A DNA stretch of 64,000 nt from CAIVAT01 sp049317265 (lineage in GTDB: Bacteria; Bacteroidota; Bacteroidia; Bacteroidales; FEN-979): the NCBI GenBank assembly GCA_049317265.1, contig JBMOIP010000006.1, positions 62,001 to 126,000 of the forward strand, written 5' to 3'. Within the stretch, counting starts at the first letter, position 1. Each line of letters begins with the position of its first letter. A program made the translations under genes and the position numbers. This document shows positions 25,890-35,610 of the stretch, in pieces. Under the pieces are notes generated by a model. It saw nothing but the letters and a program-made list of their open reading frames with translations, did not search any database and was not told the origin of the DNA.

Positions 25890-25928
25890 TATTACTAAAT
25901 CTAAATTGTTTAACTTGCAGTAATTGAC

Positions 25929-25936
25929 CAAAATTA
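25929..25936 (-). promoter_or_regulatory. putative -7 element for the methyltransferase gene (TAATTTTG)
   Basis: On the minus strand this is an exact TAnnTTTG match, about 40 bp before the ATG at 25889. The rest of the 230-bp spacer to 26121 holds no supported gene. Confidence 0.5.
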
Positions 25937-26121
25937 CGTGAATACTGATGCTTGATAAAATTGCAGTTCAGTTCTCCCGATTTTTATCCAGGATTTTGTT
26001 AAAATATGACGCTAAGATACAGATAATTACAGCTGATCAAGATGAAGAAGCAGTCAGAATTTTTGTTTTAAAGATACATGGTTTTGGTAAAAAGCCTGAA
26101 TTAATTTATTAATTCCCTCCA

Positions 26122-26706
26122 TTAATAGCTAAAATTATATCCAAATAACTCAAGATCAGTTCCGTATTTTTGTTTTAAAAGATGGATAGTATCCTGGTCA
26201 TAATAGTCCTGGTATCGCCCTGAGGGGGTTTTATTCGTATGGGGAATTTCGATATCCGGGAGATTCAGCTTGTTGCACAAATATTGGTAGGTGTTGATGA
26301 GGTCCTCAAAACGGCCTACGAAATCAAAGTGGAGGATGGACTGTTCAATAGAAAGACCTTCGAGTTTGAATTTCTCGGCATAGGTATGTGAGCCGGGCCT
26401 TGTGGCAATGAACTCCTTTAAAGTTACCGGGGGAATGTTTTTAACAACCCTGGTTTGCCACAACCACGCAGAACAGAGCCTGTCAAACGGATTCCGAACG
26501 ATGGTAAATTTAAAGAATGATTGGAATTCGCCAGGATAATTGGATTTATAGTATTGAAAATCATTGTGTTTTTCAGGAAAATCTGTATTGCCCGTATGCT
26601 TTGTCCGTTCATCTTCGGTAAGTTCTATGCCAGTCATTCTTTCAAAGCTTGAACCTCCGGTCCTTCCTGCATGGACAAAAATAAATTGGTACTGGTGCGA
26701 GATCAT
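26122..26706 (-). CDS. sulfotransferase family 2 protein (4)
   Basis: The 194-residue protein resembles the carbohydrate sulfotransferase (family 2) type: FIFVHAGRTGGSSFER near the N-terminus and VRNPFDRLCSAW near residue 85. It lacks a transmembrane anchor, so it is cytoplasmic. I chose ATG 26706, 14 bp after the preceding stop. It is the last gene of a seven-gene minus-strand run starting at 34508. Confidence 0.82.
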   Translation of the reverse strand: MISHQYQFIFVHAGRTGGSSFERMTGIELTEDERTKHTGNTDFPEKHNDFQYYKSNYPGEFQSFFKFTIVRNPFDRLCSAWLWQTRVVKNIPPVTLKEFIATRPGSHTYAEKFKLEGLSIEQSILHFDFVGRFEDLINTYQYLCNKLNLPDIEIPHTNKTPSGRYQDYYDQDTIHLLKQKYGTDLELFGYNFSY

Positions 26707-26720
26707 ATAAAATCCTGATA

Positions 26721-27440
26721 TTAAAGTTCTCCAAAAATTGAGGTGCTCGATGGCTGGGAAGGTTGCCATGAGGGGATGCTAAATCCTTTGCTGATCAAGC
26801 TGGCTAAACAGTTTCCTGTTATAACCCCCTTGAATGAGCTTTCACCAAAAACTGCGCAATTTGAGGCTGTCACGTATAACTTGTGATCAACGGGTTTCTT
26901 AAGGCGGTCTTTCATGTCGTCCATTACTTCAGCTCTTTCAATGATATCCGGAAAACTTGTAAAGATAAATCGTAATACCTTAACACGGATAAACTGATGT
27001 ATCCATATCTGGTGATAGGCTTTGCGTTCGAGTAGCAGTTCGTCGCCCAGTGTTTGCTGTTCAGTGGTCAGATAGTTCGGATCGAGCATCCGGCGAGCCC
27101 GGCAAAACAACACACTGCTAATGCGGTCATGAGGGTTGTGGGTGATTGATTGATAAATTGCCTTTATCCGATTCAGTTTCAGTTCAATCGGATATTTATC
27201 ATCAATGCACCAGTAAACCCATTCTTCATCATCAATATCCTCCAGCAATTTCAGTATTGTTCCCTTTATATCTCCCGGTGTTTGAACATATTCCCGGTTT
27301 TCTGAAACAGCATGAATCCCTGAATCCTGGAAGGGTATGCGAAAAGTGAAAGGATGCTCCGGCCACAATTCTTCATAACAGGAGATCATGTGCTCAGCGA
27401 TTACTGAATTTCTGTCGTATGTTAAAACAATGGCCTTCAA
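26721..27440 (-). CDS. glycosyltransferase-like protein of unknown family
   Basis: The 239-residue protein starts MKAIVLTYDRN, a typical first strand of a GT-A fold. An acidic stretch DDEEWVYWCIDDKYP near residue 70-85 could provide a DxD-like metal site. I do not recognise a named family. It has no membrane segment or signal peptide. Position between two glycan genes in one operon supports a glycosyl-transfer or related role, which is inference. Confidence 0.6.
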   Translation of the reverse strand: MKAIVLTYDRNSVIAEHMISCYEELWPEHPFTFRIPFQDSGIHAVSENREYVQTPGDIKGTILKLLEDIDDEEWVYWCIDDKYPIELKLNRIKAIYQSITHNPHDRISSVLFCRARRMLDPNYLTTEQQTLGDELLLERKAYHQIWIHQFIRVKVLRFIFTSFPDIIERAEVMDDMKDRLKKPVDHKLYVTASNCAVFGESSFKGVITGNCLASLISKGFSIPSWQPSQPSSTSIFGEL

Positions 27441-27498
27441 TATTTACAGATATTTATTTTAGATGATTTAACCTGTTTTGAAAACAGTAAAGGAGGAG

Positions 27499-29871
27499 TC
27501 AGCTCTTTTTTGTCCAAAACCTGAATCTTGCCAGGGTTGCCATAATATAATTACCAACTTTGTATGGGCGCGACTTATAAATATTGTCCAATTGTTCCTG
27601 GGTAGTTTTAAGCGCAACTTCTTTGTCCATAAGGAATTGCTCGAAAGCGACTATTCTGCTCTCCAGCCCGCGTTCTCTTGCGCGCAGGTGTTCGGTAAGT
27701 GTTTCGTATTGCCCTATTTTCACAGAACTTTCCTTGTTCTTCTGCACCTGGTCAAGCAGATTTGTTTTTATCTCATGAATTTCAATATTTTTTTCTCTGA
27801 GTTCCCGATCCTTATCTAGAATCAACTCTTCTTTGGCCACTACAAACTGATTCAGTGTGGTGATGGTTTCATTATTTTCCCGGACCAGGAGTATTTGTCC
27901 CGAAAGTTCCTCCTCCTTTTGCTTAATAATACTCAGGTCGAGCCGGTGACCATGCAGCAAACGGGCAATCTCCAGATCTTTTGACTGTATTGCGGTATTT
28001 GATTCCTGAAGCGCTGCATTCTTTTTGTTGAATTCATCCTTCTGAACCTCGATTTCAACATGGCATTGATGTAGTTCATCCTTCAATTGCACGATTTCAA
28101 CATTGCTCTCATGCAAATTTTTGTTTTTCTGCTGGATTTCCACATTGCTTTTATGCAACGCATCATTCAGACGGAGGATCTCCACATTACTTTTATGGAA
28201 TGCTTCATTCAATTTTATGATTTCCACCTTACTTTCATGAAGTGCCTCGTTCAACTGCAGGTTCTCCACCCTGGCAAAATGAAGTTCCCCGTTCATTCGC
28301 TCTATTTCAACCCTGCCTTGTTCAAGTAATGCTCTCAGTTGAAGAACTTCCACTTGGCCTTGGTGCAACTCTCCGTTCAGGTGCTGAATATTGTCATTAT
28401 ACCTTTCGACATCATTCCTTAATTGCAGGATTTCCACATTATTCGTGTGAGCCTCGGAATTCAGCTGTTCGATTCTGACTTTGCTGATATGATGGTCATT
28501 GTTCAGGCACTCAAGTTCTGACAGACTTTTATGAAGCTCGCCATTTAACTTTTCAATTTCAACTTTACTTTTTTCAAAATCGCTGTTCAGCAGTTGAATT
28601 TCCACTCTCTTCTCATGAAATGCCCCAGTCAGCCTTTGAATTTCCTCATTACACAAATGGATGTCATGGTTGAGCTGCTGATTTTCAACACTTTTTTCAT
28701 GCAGCCCATGGGCCAGTCTTTGAATTTCAACGTTTAACCGATGAAGATCGCTGTTCAGTTTTTCAACTTCAACATTTTTTTGGTGGAATCCGATCCTGAG
28801 ATCGGCGAGGGACTGTTGCCCTGAAATTATATTTTCGTTTAAAAGGTTGATTTCATTGATTTTATTCGTAATGTTTGCCGAGTACAGATAACTGAACTTG
28901 CTGATGATGTTAAAGAGATCGCCGGATGGTTTATCGACCGACCTTGAAAGGAACAGGTTGTAATATTCGATTATCTCATCGCGTTTCAGTAAAGAAGCAA
29001 CTTCTTCCGGGATTCCCAATTCGAATTGCTGCAGCCGTTCTTTAATCGCATTTGTTTCGCTCTCAACGTAATACTCCTTTGGAACTTTATTCAGGTCTTC
29101 AGATGATTGCATGCAGATCCAGATATGCCTGTTTTTAGGGTCGATGTCAAATGCCAGCATTTTATTTTTGGTGGTCCATTTCACCAGGTTTGAACACAGG
29201 TACCTGTTGGTCAGGGTATTGAGATTGGACTTCTCCAGGTCGGTCATGTTCCTGAAATAACCTGCCGTATTCTGAAAGGCGGTCCTTGACTCATGAGGGA
29301 TATGTTGCAAGGCATCCAGGTTAAAATCGTGCCTCGTCAGATTCTTCGACTCCAGCCTAAGGTATAAGTCGCTGTCATCCCATCCATAGAACTTGATATA
29401 TTCATTATAGCCGTTCACCGAAAAAAAGTCGGCCCGCGAGAGGAATACAGATCCGTTCAGGTGTTTTTCATTATCATCTCTGCCCAGCATCCAGTTTCCG
29501 GAGAAAAATTCACCCGGTTTCAACACATGCTGATCAAAGAATCCGGGCATAACCTTTACATCAGCATCAACTTTCAATATTTTCTCATGGGAGGTTAACC
29601 TGGCTGCAAGGTTATAAGCAAATGACAGAATCCACTTTTCCTGTGACGGGACTACCGCCAGGAAAATTTTTCCATTCTGTAGTTTCTCTACCAAGGGGAT
29701 CAGTGACTCCCCGGAAGACCAGTCAAGAATGATGATTTCATCGATCTCTTTATGGCTCACCCACGTCTCAAGCGCTTCAGTCAGCGACTCCTTCCGATTT
29801 TTCACCGCAGTGATGAGGGAGGTTCCCGGCAAGATCTTTTTATTGATTGGATTCAGGAAACCAGGTTTCAT
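27499..29871 (-). CDS. glycosyltransferase with long 14-residue coiled-coil repeat
   Basis: The 790-residue protein has an N-terminal GT2/galactosyltransferase-like domain (residues about 15-300: TAVKNRKESLTEAL, KVDADVKV as the metal site near residue 100, NGYNEYIKFYGWDDSDLYLR). A region of 18 units of 14 residues (362-613) with consensus LHxSxVEIxxLNxE follows, then a further heptad-like coiled coil (614-760) and a basic tail. The repeat should form a long rod that separates the enzyme from a partner or oligomerises it. Its ATG overlaps the next upstream gene by 4 bp (ATGA). Confidence 0.85.
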   Translation of the reverse strand: MKPGFLNPINKKILPGTSLITAVKNRKESLTEALETWVSHKEIDEIIILDWSSGESLIPLVEKLQNGKIFLAVVPSQEKWILSFAYNLAARLTSHEKILKVDADVKVMPGFFDQHVLKPGEFFSGNWMLGRDDNEKHLNGSVFLSRADFFSVNGYNEYIKFYGWDDSDLYLRLESKNLTRHDFNLDALQHIPHESRTAFQNTAGYFRNMTDLEKSNLNTLTNRYLCSNLVKWTTKNKMLAFDIDPKNRHIWICMQSSEDLNKVPKEYYVESETNAIKERLQQFELGIPEEVASLLKRDEIIEYYNLFLSRSVDKPSGDLFNIISKFSYLYSANITNKINEINLLNENIISGQQSLADLRIGFHQKNVEVEKLNSDLHRLNVEIQRLAHGLHEKSVENQQLNHDIHLCNEEIQRLTGAFHEKRVEIQLLNSDFEKSKVEIEKLNGELHKSLSELECLNNDHHISKVRIEQLNSEAHTNNVEILQLRNDVERYNDNIQHLNGELHQGQVEVLQLRALLEQGRVEIERMNGELHFARVENLQLNEALHESKVEIIKLNEAFHKSNVEILRLNDALHKSNVEIQQKNKNLHESNVEIVQLKDELHQCHVEIEVQKDEFNKKNAALQESNTAIQSKDLEIARLLHGHRLDLSIIKQKEEELSGQILLVRENNETITTLNQFVVAKEELILDKDRELREKNIEIHEIKTNLLDQVQKNKESSVKIGQYETLTEHLRARERGLESRIVAFEQFLMDKEVALKTTQEQLDNIYKSRPYKVGNYIMATLARFRFWTKKS
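28033..28788 (-). repeat. 18 x 42-bp in-frame tandem repeat
   Basis: Eighteen consecutive 42-bp units within the glycosyltransferase gene encode the 14-residue LHxSxVEIxxLN pattern. Units differ in many codons, so the repeat is old or under selection for protein structure rather than recently expanded. Confidence 0.85.
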
Positions 29872-30710
29872 TTTTGGGTCAGGTTTTTGATTTTTTCAAT
29901 CAAGATTCTGATAATGAATTGAATTGGCGGATACTTGGCGGCTGTTGGGTTGTCGGGGTCCACCGTAAGGTCACCCCAGGGAGAGTGGCTGCCAAATTTC
30001 CGGGTTTTCTCGGCTGAATAACCGAAATAGCGTTGAATGTTCCGCATATAATCACGACGGAAAGTGATATCGGTTGCGTTAGTAGAGGTCCCGCCAGCGC
30101 TGAAGGAGCAAATGATCCGGTCGAAGTAAAGGAACTCTGCTTTTGCCCAGCACCGCCAGTTCAGGTCCCAGTCGGCATTGATCCGGTAATTGATGTTATA
30201 CGGTTCAATTTTAGAGAGGATCCGCTTTGGATAGAAGATGGCCTGGTGGCAGATGTTCTGGCTGGTCAGTTTTTTCTGTGAGAACTTGCCATCGTAAATC
30301 TGTCCGTCTTTTGCCCAGCCGGTGTCGCCTGCGATTTTGACATTTCCGTAAACAACGCGTTGTTGTGCAAGGAGACCCGACTTCACAAGGTCAGAAAGGA
30401 CTGACTTATCATAAAACTGATCGTCGGAACCCATAAAGAAGTAAAACTGGCCTTTGCTTGCTGCAATCCCTTTGTTCATGGCATCATACACCCCTTTGTC
30501 CTTTTCCCGGATCATGCGGATGTGTTTCCACTTTTGAGCGTACTTCGCGACAATTTCAGGGGTTTCATCCTGTGAAAGTCCATCAACAACGATATGTTCG
30601 ATATGTTTATACTCCTGATCAATGACGCTGTTAATGGCCAAATTAATGGTTGCAGCGGAGTTGAATGAGGGGGTTATAATTGAAATCAATGGTTGATCCT
30701 GCTGATTCAT
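29868..30710 (-). CDS. glycosyltransferase family 2 protein
   Basis: The 280-residue GT2 enzyme has all usual motifs: ISIITPSFNSA, VVDGLSQDET, KGVYDAMNKGI, FFMGSDDQFYD (metal site near residue 98) and RINADWDLNWR. It resembles colanic-acid/WcaA-type transferases that add a sugar to a lipid-linked glycan. It sits in the minus-strand operon, with its stop overlapping the start of the repeat-containing glycosyltransferase. Confidence 0.9.
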   Translation of the reverse strand: MNQQDQPLISIITPSFNSAATINLAINSVIDQEYKHIEHIVVDGLSQDETPEIVAKYAQKWKHIRMIREKDKGVYDAMNKGIAASKGQFYFFMGSDDQFYDKSVLSDLVKSGLLAQQRVVYGNVKIAGDTGWAKDGQIYDGKFSQKKLTSQNICHQAIFYPKRILSKIEPYNINYRINADWDLNWRCWAKAEFLYFDRIICSFSAGGTSTNATDITFRRDYMRNIQRYFGYSAEKTRKFGSHSPWGDLTVDPDNPTAAKYPPIQFIIRILIEKIKNLTQK

Positions 30711-30742
30711 AAGCGTTTTTAATAGGTACCAGTTTTACTTTG

Positions 30743-31879
30743 CTAAAGGATGACATGTTCCTGAAGAAGAACATCTACTTCCCTTCCGGCTAGTTCATAG
30801 ATGATAATATCAGGTTTTTCATCATCAATGAGCCGGTAGTTAAAAGAAGAGTATAAAAATACAGATTCTTTGAAGTTCTCTTTCATGAATTTCGAAATGA
30901 ACTCAAAAAAGGAATCATGAAACACTAGGGCTTTGTAATTTCTATTCAATTTACTGAAACGATGTTCAAATAATTTAGGATTAAGAGTATACCCTTTTGG
31001 TATAGTTATCTTGTTTTTTTCAACGCTTGAGATGGATCTGTATTTTGGAGTCAATAAAACCTCCTGGTCAATTCTTTTCAAGGATATCATTCTTGTCAAA
31101 TCCTCTTCATCCTTTTGAATCGTATCCAAAACAAATTGTTCAATGTTAAGAATTGTGACTTTGGAGAAATCAAATTGTATTTCCTTCATCAAGGATTGGT
31201 ATCCTATGAACATGCCAAACTGATTCCAGTGTGAATTTGTTTTTAGATAGAGCCTCCGGTCTTTATATTTTCCAAAATCTCTTCCGAGATTAATGATTTT
31301 GATTCCACTTTTCGAAAGGCACGAAGTAACTTGGTCAAGTTTGGTTGGCCGATCGGTTTTGAAAATAGGAAGCAAGTTCCCATAGATGTCTGATTTGTCA
31401 GGGGCAAATGCCATATAGAATTGTATGTTTCTTTGACGGCAATACTCATTGACATTGAGCATGTTAATTAGTATTTTATTCAGTTCTTTGTCCGTGAAAT
31501 TGATCAGGCCTTTGGACTCGCTGATAACCTTGGAATTGTCATCACCAAGGAATAGCCACCCCTCACGACCATAAACTACTTTACCTGGATAAGGGGAGAC
31601 ATTAAAGATGTGATTCTTTATGCTCATAAAAACTGGTAGGAGAAACTCTTTAAAGCCAGCCATTTCGGAATAATACAGAGAAATGCTGTCAGATATGGAT
31701 TTCTCTCCAGTTTTTGCAGTCAGTAAGCGGCTTGGCTTCAAATAAGGGAAAATAATATGTCGTGGTGGTTTTTTTGAACGAGCGGGTTTCGTGAATCCGG
31801 CATTATGGAGTATGGTTGGGATTGAAAGAAGTGCAATTCCAACAATGATAAGCAGATTTTTTTTTACAGCTAACTTCAT
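30743..31879 (-). CDS. AlgJ/AlgX-like SGNH O-acetyltransferase partner
   Basis: The 378-residue protein has one N-terminal transmembrane helix and an extracytoplasmic SGNH-type domain like AlgJ/AlgX: KVVYGREGWLFLGDD, FAPDKSDIYG (about residue 155), TNSHWNQFG with the catalytic His region, and FHDSFFEF. It would receive an acetyl group exported by the MBOAT protein and place it on the polysaccharide. ATG 31879 is chosen, 5 bp after the MBOAT stop; the open frame to 31999 only overlaps the MBOAT gene. Confidence 0.82.
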   Translation of the reverse strand: MKLAVKKNLLIIVGIALLSIPTILHNAGFTKPARSKKPPRHIIFPYLKPSRLLTAKTGEKSISDSISLYYSEMAGFKEFLLPVFMSIKNHIFNVSPYPGKVVYGREGWLFLGDDNSKVISESKGLINFTDKELNKILINMLNVNEYCRQRNIQFYMAFAPDKSDIYGNLLPIFKTDRPTKLDQVTSCLSKSGIKIINLGRDFGKYKDRRLYLKTNSHWNQFGMFIGYQSLMKEIQFDFSKVTILNIEQFVLDTIQKDEEDLTRMISLKRIDQEVLLTPKYRSISSVEKNKITIPKGYTLNPKLFEHRFSKLNRNYKALVFHDSFFEFISKFMKENFKESVFLYSSFNYRLIDDEKPDIIIYELAGREVDVLLQEHVIL

Positions 31880-31884
31880 CGTTG

Positions 31885-33363
31885 TCAGAATTGTTTGTAT
31901 AAAAATGGTTGATATGAACTTGAGGAAATATAACTCAGTGATACGATAAAAAAAAGAGTCAAAACCACGATCTTGACAGTACTTAATAAACGGGAACAAA
32001 CCCTGTTTTCAGAATATTTTTTCAGGATAATGGCCTCCAGCCATGGTAAAGCGGGAATGGACAGGATAATGGCCAGTAAGGTCATGAAAAGCGTTTCTGA
32101 ATTGACCATATAAAAAAGCAATTCACTCGTTCTTGACCGATCCCCTAATGAAAAAGAGAACATCCTTCCTATATAGCTGATTGCACCATCCAGGTTTTCA
32201 GAGCGGAAGATGACCCATCCAATAACAACCACTAATAATGTGTAAAGATGCTGGACCGGGATCCAGGAACGTTTCAGCCATCTCTTCATGCCGAATTGCT
32301 CGAAGATAAGGAAAGTAGCGAACCAGAGACCCCAGGCAATAAAGTTCCATCCGGCTCCGTGCCAAAAGCCGCAGATGAAAAAGGTGATCAGGATTGAGAT
32401 AAAATAGATGATCCGATCGGTTCGTATGGCAAAGTAGCGCTCCTTCTTCAACCTGTTTGAGACAACATAGGCGAGGGGAAGAAAAATATAATCCCTCAGC
32501 CATGAGGAGAGGGTCATATGCCAGCGTTGCCAAAAATCCTGTATGTTCCGGGCGATATAGGGATAGTTGAAATTCTCGGCAAACCGGAAACCAAGCATGT
32601 TGCCAATGCCGATGGCCATGTCGGTATACCCTGCGAAGTCGAAGAAAATTTGGAAAGTGTAGGAGAGGATACCGGCCCAGGCCAGGCCCATCGAGAGTTC
32701 TGCAAACGGCACGGTGAATATCCTGTCGGAAATGGCGGCAAAGGTTCCGGCAACCAATACTTTTTTAATTAATCCTAGAATGAATCGTTCCAATCCAGTC
32801 AGAAAAAAAGGTAAACTTACAACCCGGTCGGTAAGCTGTTCGTGCAGATCGGTGTATCTGACAATGGGACCGGCTGTTATCAGCGGAAAGAGGGTGAAAT
32901 AGGCCATGAAAGGAACCAGATCGTCAGCAGGGGTGGTTTTTTGGCGGTAGATATCAATATGGTATGAGATGGCGCGAAAAGTGAAGAAGCTGATTCCAAG
33001 CGGAAGTACCAAACCTGGAATTAAACCGGGTATTTGTGCACCCGACAGGCGATTTCCGAAAATATCATGAAAAGAGGTGATGAAGAAATTGTAATATTTG
33101 AAGAATCCGAGGAATAGCAGGTTTATAATGATACCTGCAATGAGGACAGTTTTTCTTTTTTTCTGATAGATGAGTTGCCCGAATACAAAATTGATCATTG
33201 CGGAGATGACGATTAAGACAACGAGAAGTTCGTCACATAGGGCATAAAAAAGAAGGTTGATCATCAATAAGGCAATATTTTCTGCCTTATTGGGTAAAAG
33301 GTGATAAATGCCGATACATAATGGGAGAAAGAACAGAATGAACAGCAGGGAATTAAAAGACAT
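31885..33363 (-). CDS. MBOAT family O-acyltransferase (AlgI-like)
   Basis: The 492-residue protein has about eleven transmembrane helices and the MBOAT signatures PLGISFFTFRAISY, QRWHMTLSSWLRDYIF and FFICGFWHGAGWNF, the last containing the invariant active-site histidine. It moves acyl groups (usually acetyl) across the inner membrane for polysaccharide O-acetylation. It is paired with the AlgJ/AlgX-like gene directly downstream. Confidence 0.93.
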   Translation of the reverse strand: MSFNSLLFILFFLPLCIGIYHLLPNKAENIALLMINLLFYALCDELLVVLIVISAMINFVFGQLIYQKKRKTVLIAGIIINLLFLGFFKYYNFFITSFHDIFGNRLSGAQIPGLIPGLVLPLGISFFTFRAISYHIDIYRQKTTPADDLVPFMAYFTLFPLITAGPIVRYTDLHEQLTDRVVSLPFFLTGLERFILGLIKKVLVAGTFAAISDRIFTVPFAELSMGLAWAGILSYTFQIFFDFAGYTDMAIGIGNMLGFRFAENFNYPYIARNIQDFWQRWHMTLSSWLRDYIFLPLAYVVSNRLKKERYFAIRTDRIIYFISILITFFICGFWHGAGWNFIAWGLWFATFLIFEQFGMKRWLKRSWIPVQHLYTLLVVVIGWVIFRSENLDGAISYIGRMFSFSLGDRSRTSELLFYMVNSETLFMTLLAIILSIPALPWLEAIILKKYSENRVCSRLLSTVKIVVLTLFFIVSLSYISSSSYQPFLYKQF

Positions 33364-33371
33364 TGTTCACC

Positions 33372-34508
33372 TTATTTAGGCACTCGTTTTCCGAAGAAAA
33401 GCAGGTAGATCTGGTAAAGTAGATCTTTAAAACTTTGCATCACCCCTTCCATCCGGGTCTTTTCAGGGTTGTGTGTTGGGTTAACCGGGTACTCATGGGC
33501 GTACCAGTTTTCATAGCAATTGAGGGTGCCATCGTTCACAAATGGATCAGTAAAGGCATTCTGAAGATCTGAGCGCTGACGATATAATTTGTTCATGGCT
33601 GGCATGACTTTATTCCCGCTGGAGAAAAATGAATAGCCCCAGGGAGATCGCCCCACGACGGCCTGGCCATTTTCATCCAGCTTTTGAGTATACCAGCTCC
33701 ACAATTCATGCAATACATGATCCTCATCCACATACCTTACGATTTCATTGATTCCCTGTCCTGAATCGTACCCGCTGAAATGGAAAAAACGGAGAGGTTG
33801 GCCATCAATGGTATATTTACCTTCTGCGTTTTTATCCAGGAGGCGTTGGGATAGGTTCCACCGTGCAACATTGCAGCCTGGATCGCGGTACACATGCAAT
33901 TTATCGAAAAGTGCCGGGGCCAGGTCGCACCAGCGCTGGTCGGTATAGAGTCCCCAGTCAAAGTCAATATAACAGAACTCGAGCAAACGGTCGCGGTACC
34001 AGCGGAGAAAATCAAATCCCTGGCCGTCGCATCTGGCGGCAAAGAAGCCAAGATTATAGACCCCGTGTTTTAAAAAGCAAACTTCATTGTTGAGGACGTC
34101 CGTGTTATTGTTTTCAGGTTTGAGCTGGTGAGGTGTAAGAAGAATCGGGTGTTCATCCAACTTCGCTGAAATATCCCCGAGGGAGGAAAAAACCGCGATA
34201 TCCGGATCAAGAAACATGATCTTGTCGGTCCCGGTAGTTTCGGCGATATATACAGCAGCCTGACCTTTAACGGCAGTACAGATCTCCATGATGGTATGCT
34301 TGAAAATCCAACTCTTCAGGTTTGGAATATTCAGGTCATGGATGGTAAGGATGAGGTCGAAGGGCTCTTCTGCCGGGATTACCGAGTCATGGACCGGTTC
34401 AGAAAGAACGACGGCAAATTTCCAGTCAGGGTGAAATGTTTTTAATGATTGACAAAGGGTTCGTGCCTTGGGTAGGTAATTGTTGGTTATAGAAGTAAAT
34501 ACGTACAT
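33372..34508 (-). CDS. glycosyltransferase, GT8-like
   Basis: The 378-residue protein begins YVFTSITNNYLPKARTL, as in GT8-like enzymes that process retaining transfers. The metal motif MFLDPDIAVF lies near residue 100 (DPD), followed by a HGVYNLGFFAA segment and HFSGYD. It is the first gene of the seven-gene minus-strand run. A TAATTTTG element lies 20 bp upstream (minus strand, 34529-34536). Confidence 0.8.
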   Translation of the reverse strand: MYVFTSITNNYLPKARTLCQSLKTFHPDWKFAVVLSEPVHDSVIPAEEPFDLILTIHDLNIPNLKSWIFKHTIMEICTAVKGQAAVYIAETTGTDKIMFLDPDIAVFSSLGDISAKLDEHPILLTPHQLKPENNNTDVLNNEVCFLKHGVYNLGFFAARCDGQGFDFLRWYRDRLLEFCYIDFDWGLYTDQRWCDLAPALFDKLHVYRDPGCNVARWNLSQRLLDKNAEGKYTIDGQPLRFFHFSGYDSGQGINEIVRYVDEDHVLHELWSWYTQKLDENGQAVVGRSPWGYSFFSSGNKVMPAMNKLYRQRSDLQNAFTDPFVNDGTLNCYENWYAHEYPVNPTHNPEKTRMEGVMQSFKDLLYQIYLLFFGKRVPK

Positions 34509-34528
34509 CAGGGGTTTGAGTTTAAATG

Positions 34529-34536
34529 CAAAATTA
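34529..34536 (-). promoter_or_regulatory. putative -7 element for the minus-strand glycan operon (TAATTTTG)
   Basis: On the minus strand this is an exact TAnnTTTG match 20 bp before the ATG at 34508; it could drive the genes from 34508 down to 26122. Confidence 0.55.
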
Positions 34537-34761
34537 GAGGTTGGCGATTTAAAAACCTAATTTCGCTGCTTGTAATGTTTTCGAATTGTCAAAAAATTGA
34601 AATTGAACATTTTTCAATCACCAATAAAACAAGTAGTTGCATGGTGCTTACAAATGCCGGAAGGATTCGTATGAACCTTAAATGCTCCAGAACAAAGATT
34701 TTTTAAAACCGGTATATACGGTCATTCGTGCATTTTTAAAACGTTGGATGCGAAAAATTTC

Positions 34762-34769
34762 TAATTTTG
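34762..34769 (+). promoter_or_regulatory. putative -7 element for the wzm-wzt operon (TAATTTTG)
   Basis: This is an exact TAnnTTTG match 43 bp before the chosen ATG at 34813. Confidence 0.5.
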
Positions 34770-34812
34770 CCAACAGCTATTGTTTTTAATTAACAAAACG
34801 GATGTATTTTCT

Positions 34813-35595
34813 ATGAGAGGATTGTTTCACCAAAAACAACTTCATTACTGGGATACCATATGGATGCTGGCCAAAACTGACCTGAAGATGAGATATCAGG
34901 GCTCATGGCTTGGGGCAGTTTGGGTTTTTCTTAAGCCGTTTTGTCTCTTCCTTATTCTGAATTTTGTCTTTTCAAACCTCTTTTTCAAGCATAATCCAAA
35001 CTATACCATCCGGCTGCTGGTAGGACTGGTCCTCTGGTCATTCTTTTCTGAAGCCACGACGGTGGGAATGAACAGTTTGCTGGATAAAGCACACATCCTG
35101 AAGAAAATATACATTCCGTTGTGGCTGATTATCATCTCTTCAACGATCCATAGCGCATTGGCATTTTTCTTTAACCTGGTGATCCTGTTTATCTTTCTTG
35201 TAGCTTTTAATGTCTTTCCCGGGGTTGTTCAAATTTTATTCTTCATCGTCTATATTCTTCTCATCTATGGGATTTCGCTGACCTTCTCCTTTTTCGCAGC
35301 GCCATTGTATGTCAAATTCCGCGACCTGAACCAGATATGGGAGGTCCTGCTGAGTGTTTTATTCTATGCTAGTCCGATCATCTACCCAATATCTACTTTG
35401 CCCCCCAAAGTACAAACCATCCTGTATATCAACCCGATGACTTTGCTTATCGAGCATTCAAAAGTTGCATTAATCGATCATAGCATTGCCCGTGTCGACC
35501 ATTTACTCATCTTTATTGCCATCTTTATTCCCTTTTTTATTGCCAGCATCTGGCTTTTGAAAAAGTCATCGAGGAACCTGATCGAACGCATGTAG
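34813..35595 (+). CDS. wzm: polysaccharide ABC exporter permease
   Basis: The 260-residue protein has six transmembrane helices and the ABC-2 polysaccharide-export pattern LAKTDLKMRYQGSWLGAVWVFLKP at its start and ASPIIYPIS late on. It pairs with the ATPase 15 bp downstream. ATG 34813 is preferred; a TTG at 34780 would extend it by 11 residues. Together the pair exports a lipid-linked O-antigen or capsule glycan across the inner membrane. Confidence 0.92.
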   Translation: MRGLFHQKQLHYWDTIWMLAKTDLKMRYQGSWLGAVWVFLKPFCLFLILNFVFSNLFFKHNPNYTIRLLVGLVLWSFFSEATTVGMNSLLDKAHILKKIYIPLWLIIISSTIHSALAFFFNLVILFIFLVAFNVFPGVVQILFFIVYILLIYGISLTFSFFAAPLYVKFRDLNQIWEVLLSVLFYASPIIYPISTLPPKVQTILYINPMTLLIEHSKVALIDHSIARVDHLLIFIAIFIPFFIASIWLLKKSSRNLIERM

Positions 35596-35610
35596 TTTTA
35601 ACAAAGCAAA

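Larger units (their letters stand above)
34509..34812. other. divergent intergenic region without a gene
   Basis: This AT-rich spacer separates the two divergent glycan operons. It holds the -7 elements on each strand (34529-34536 minus, 34762-34769 plus) and no supported gene. Confidence 0.6.
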
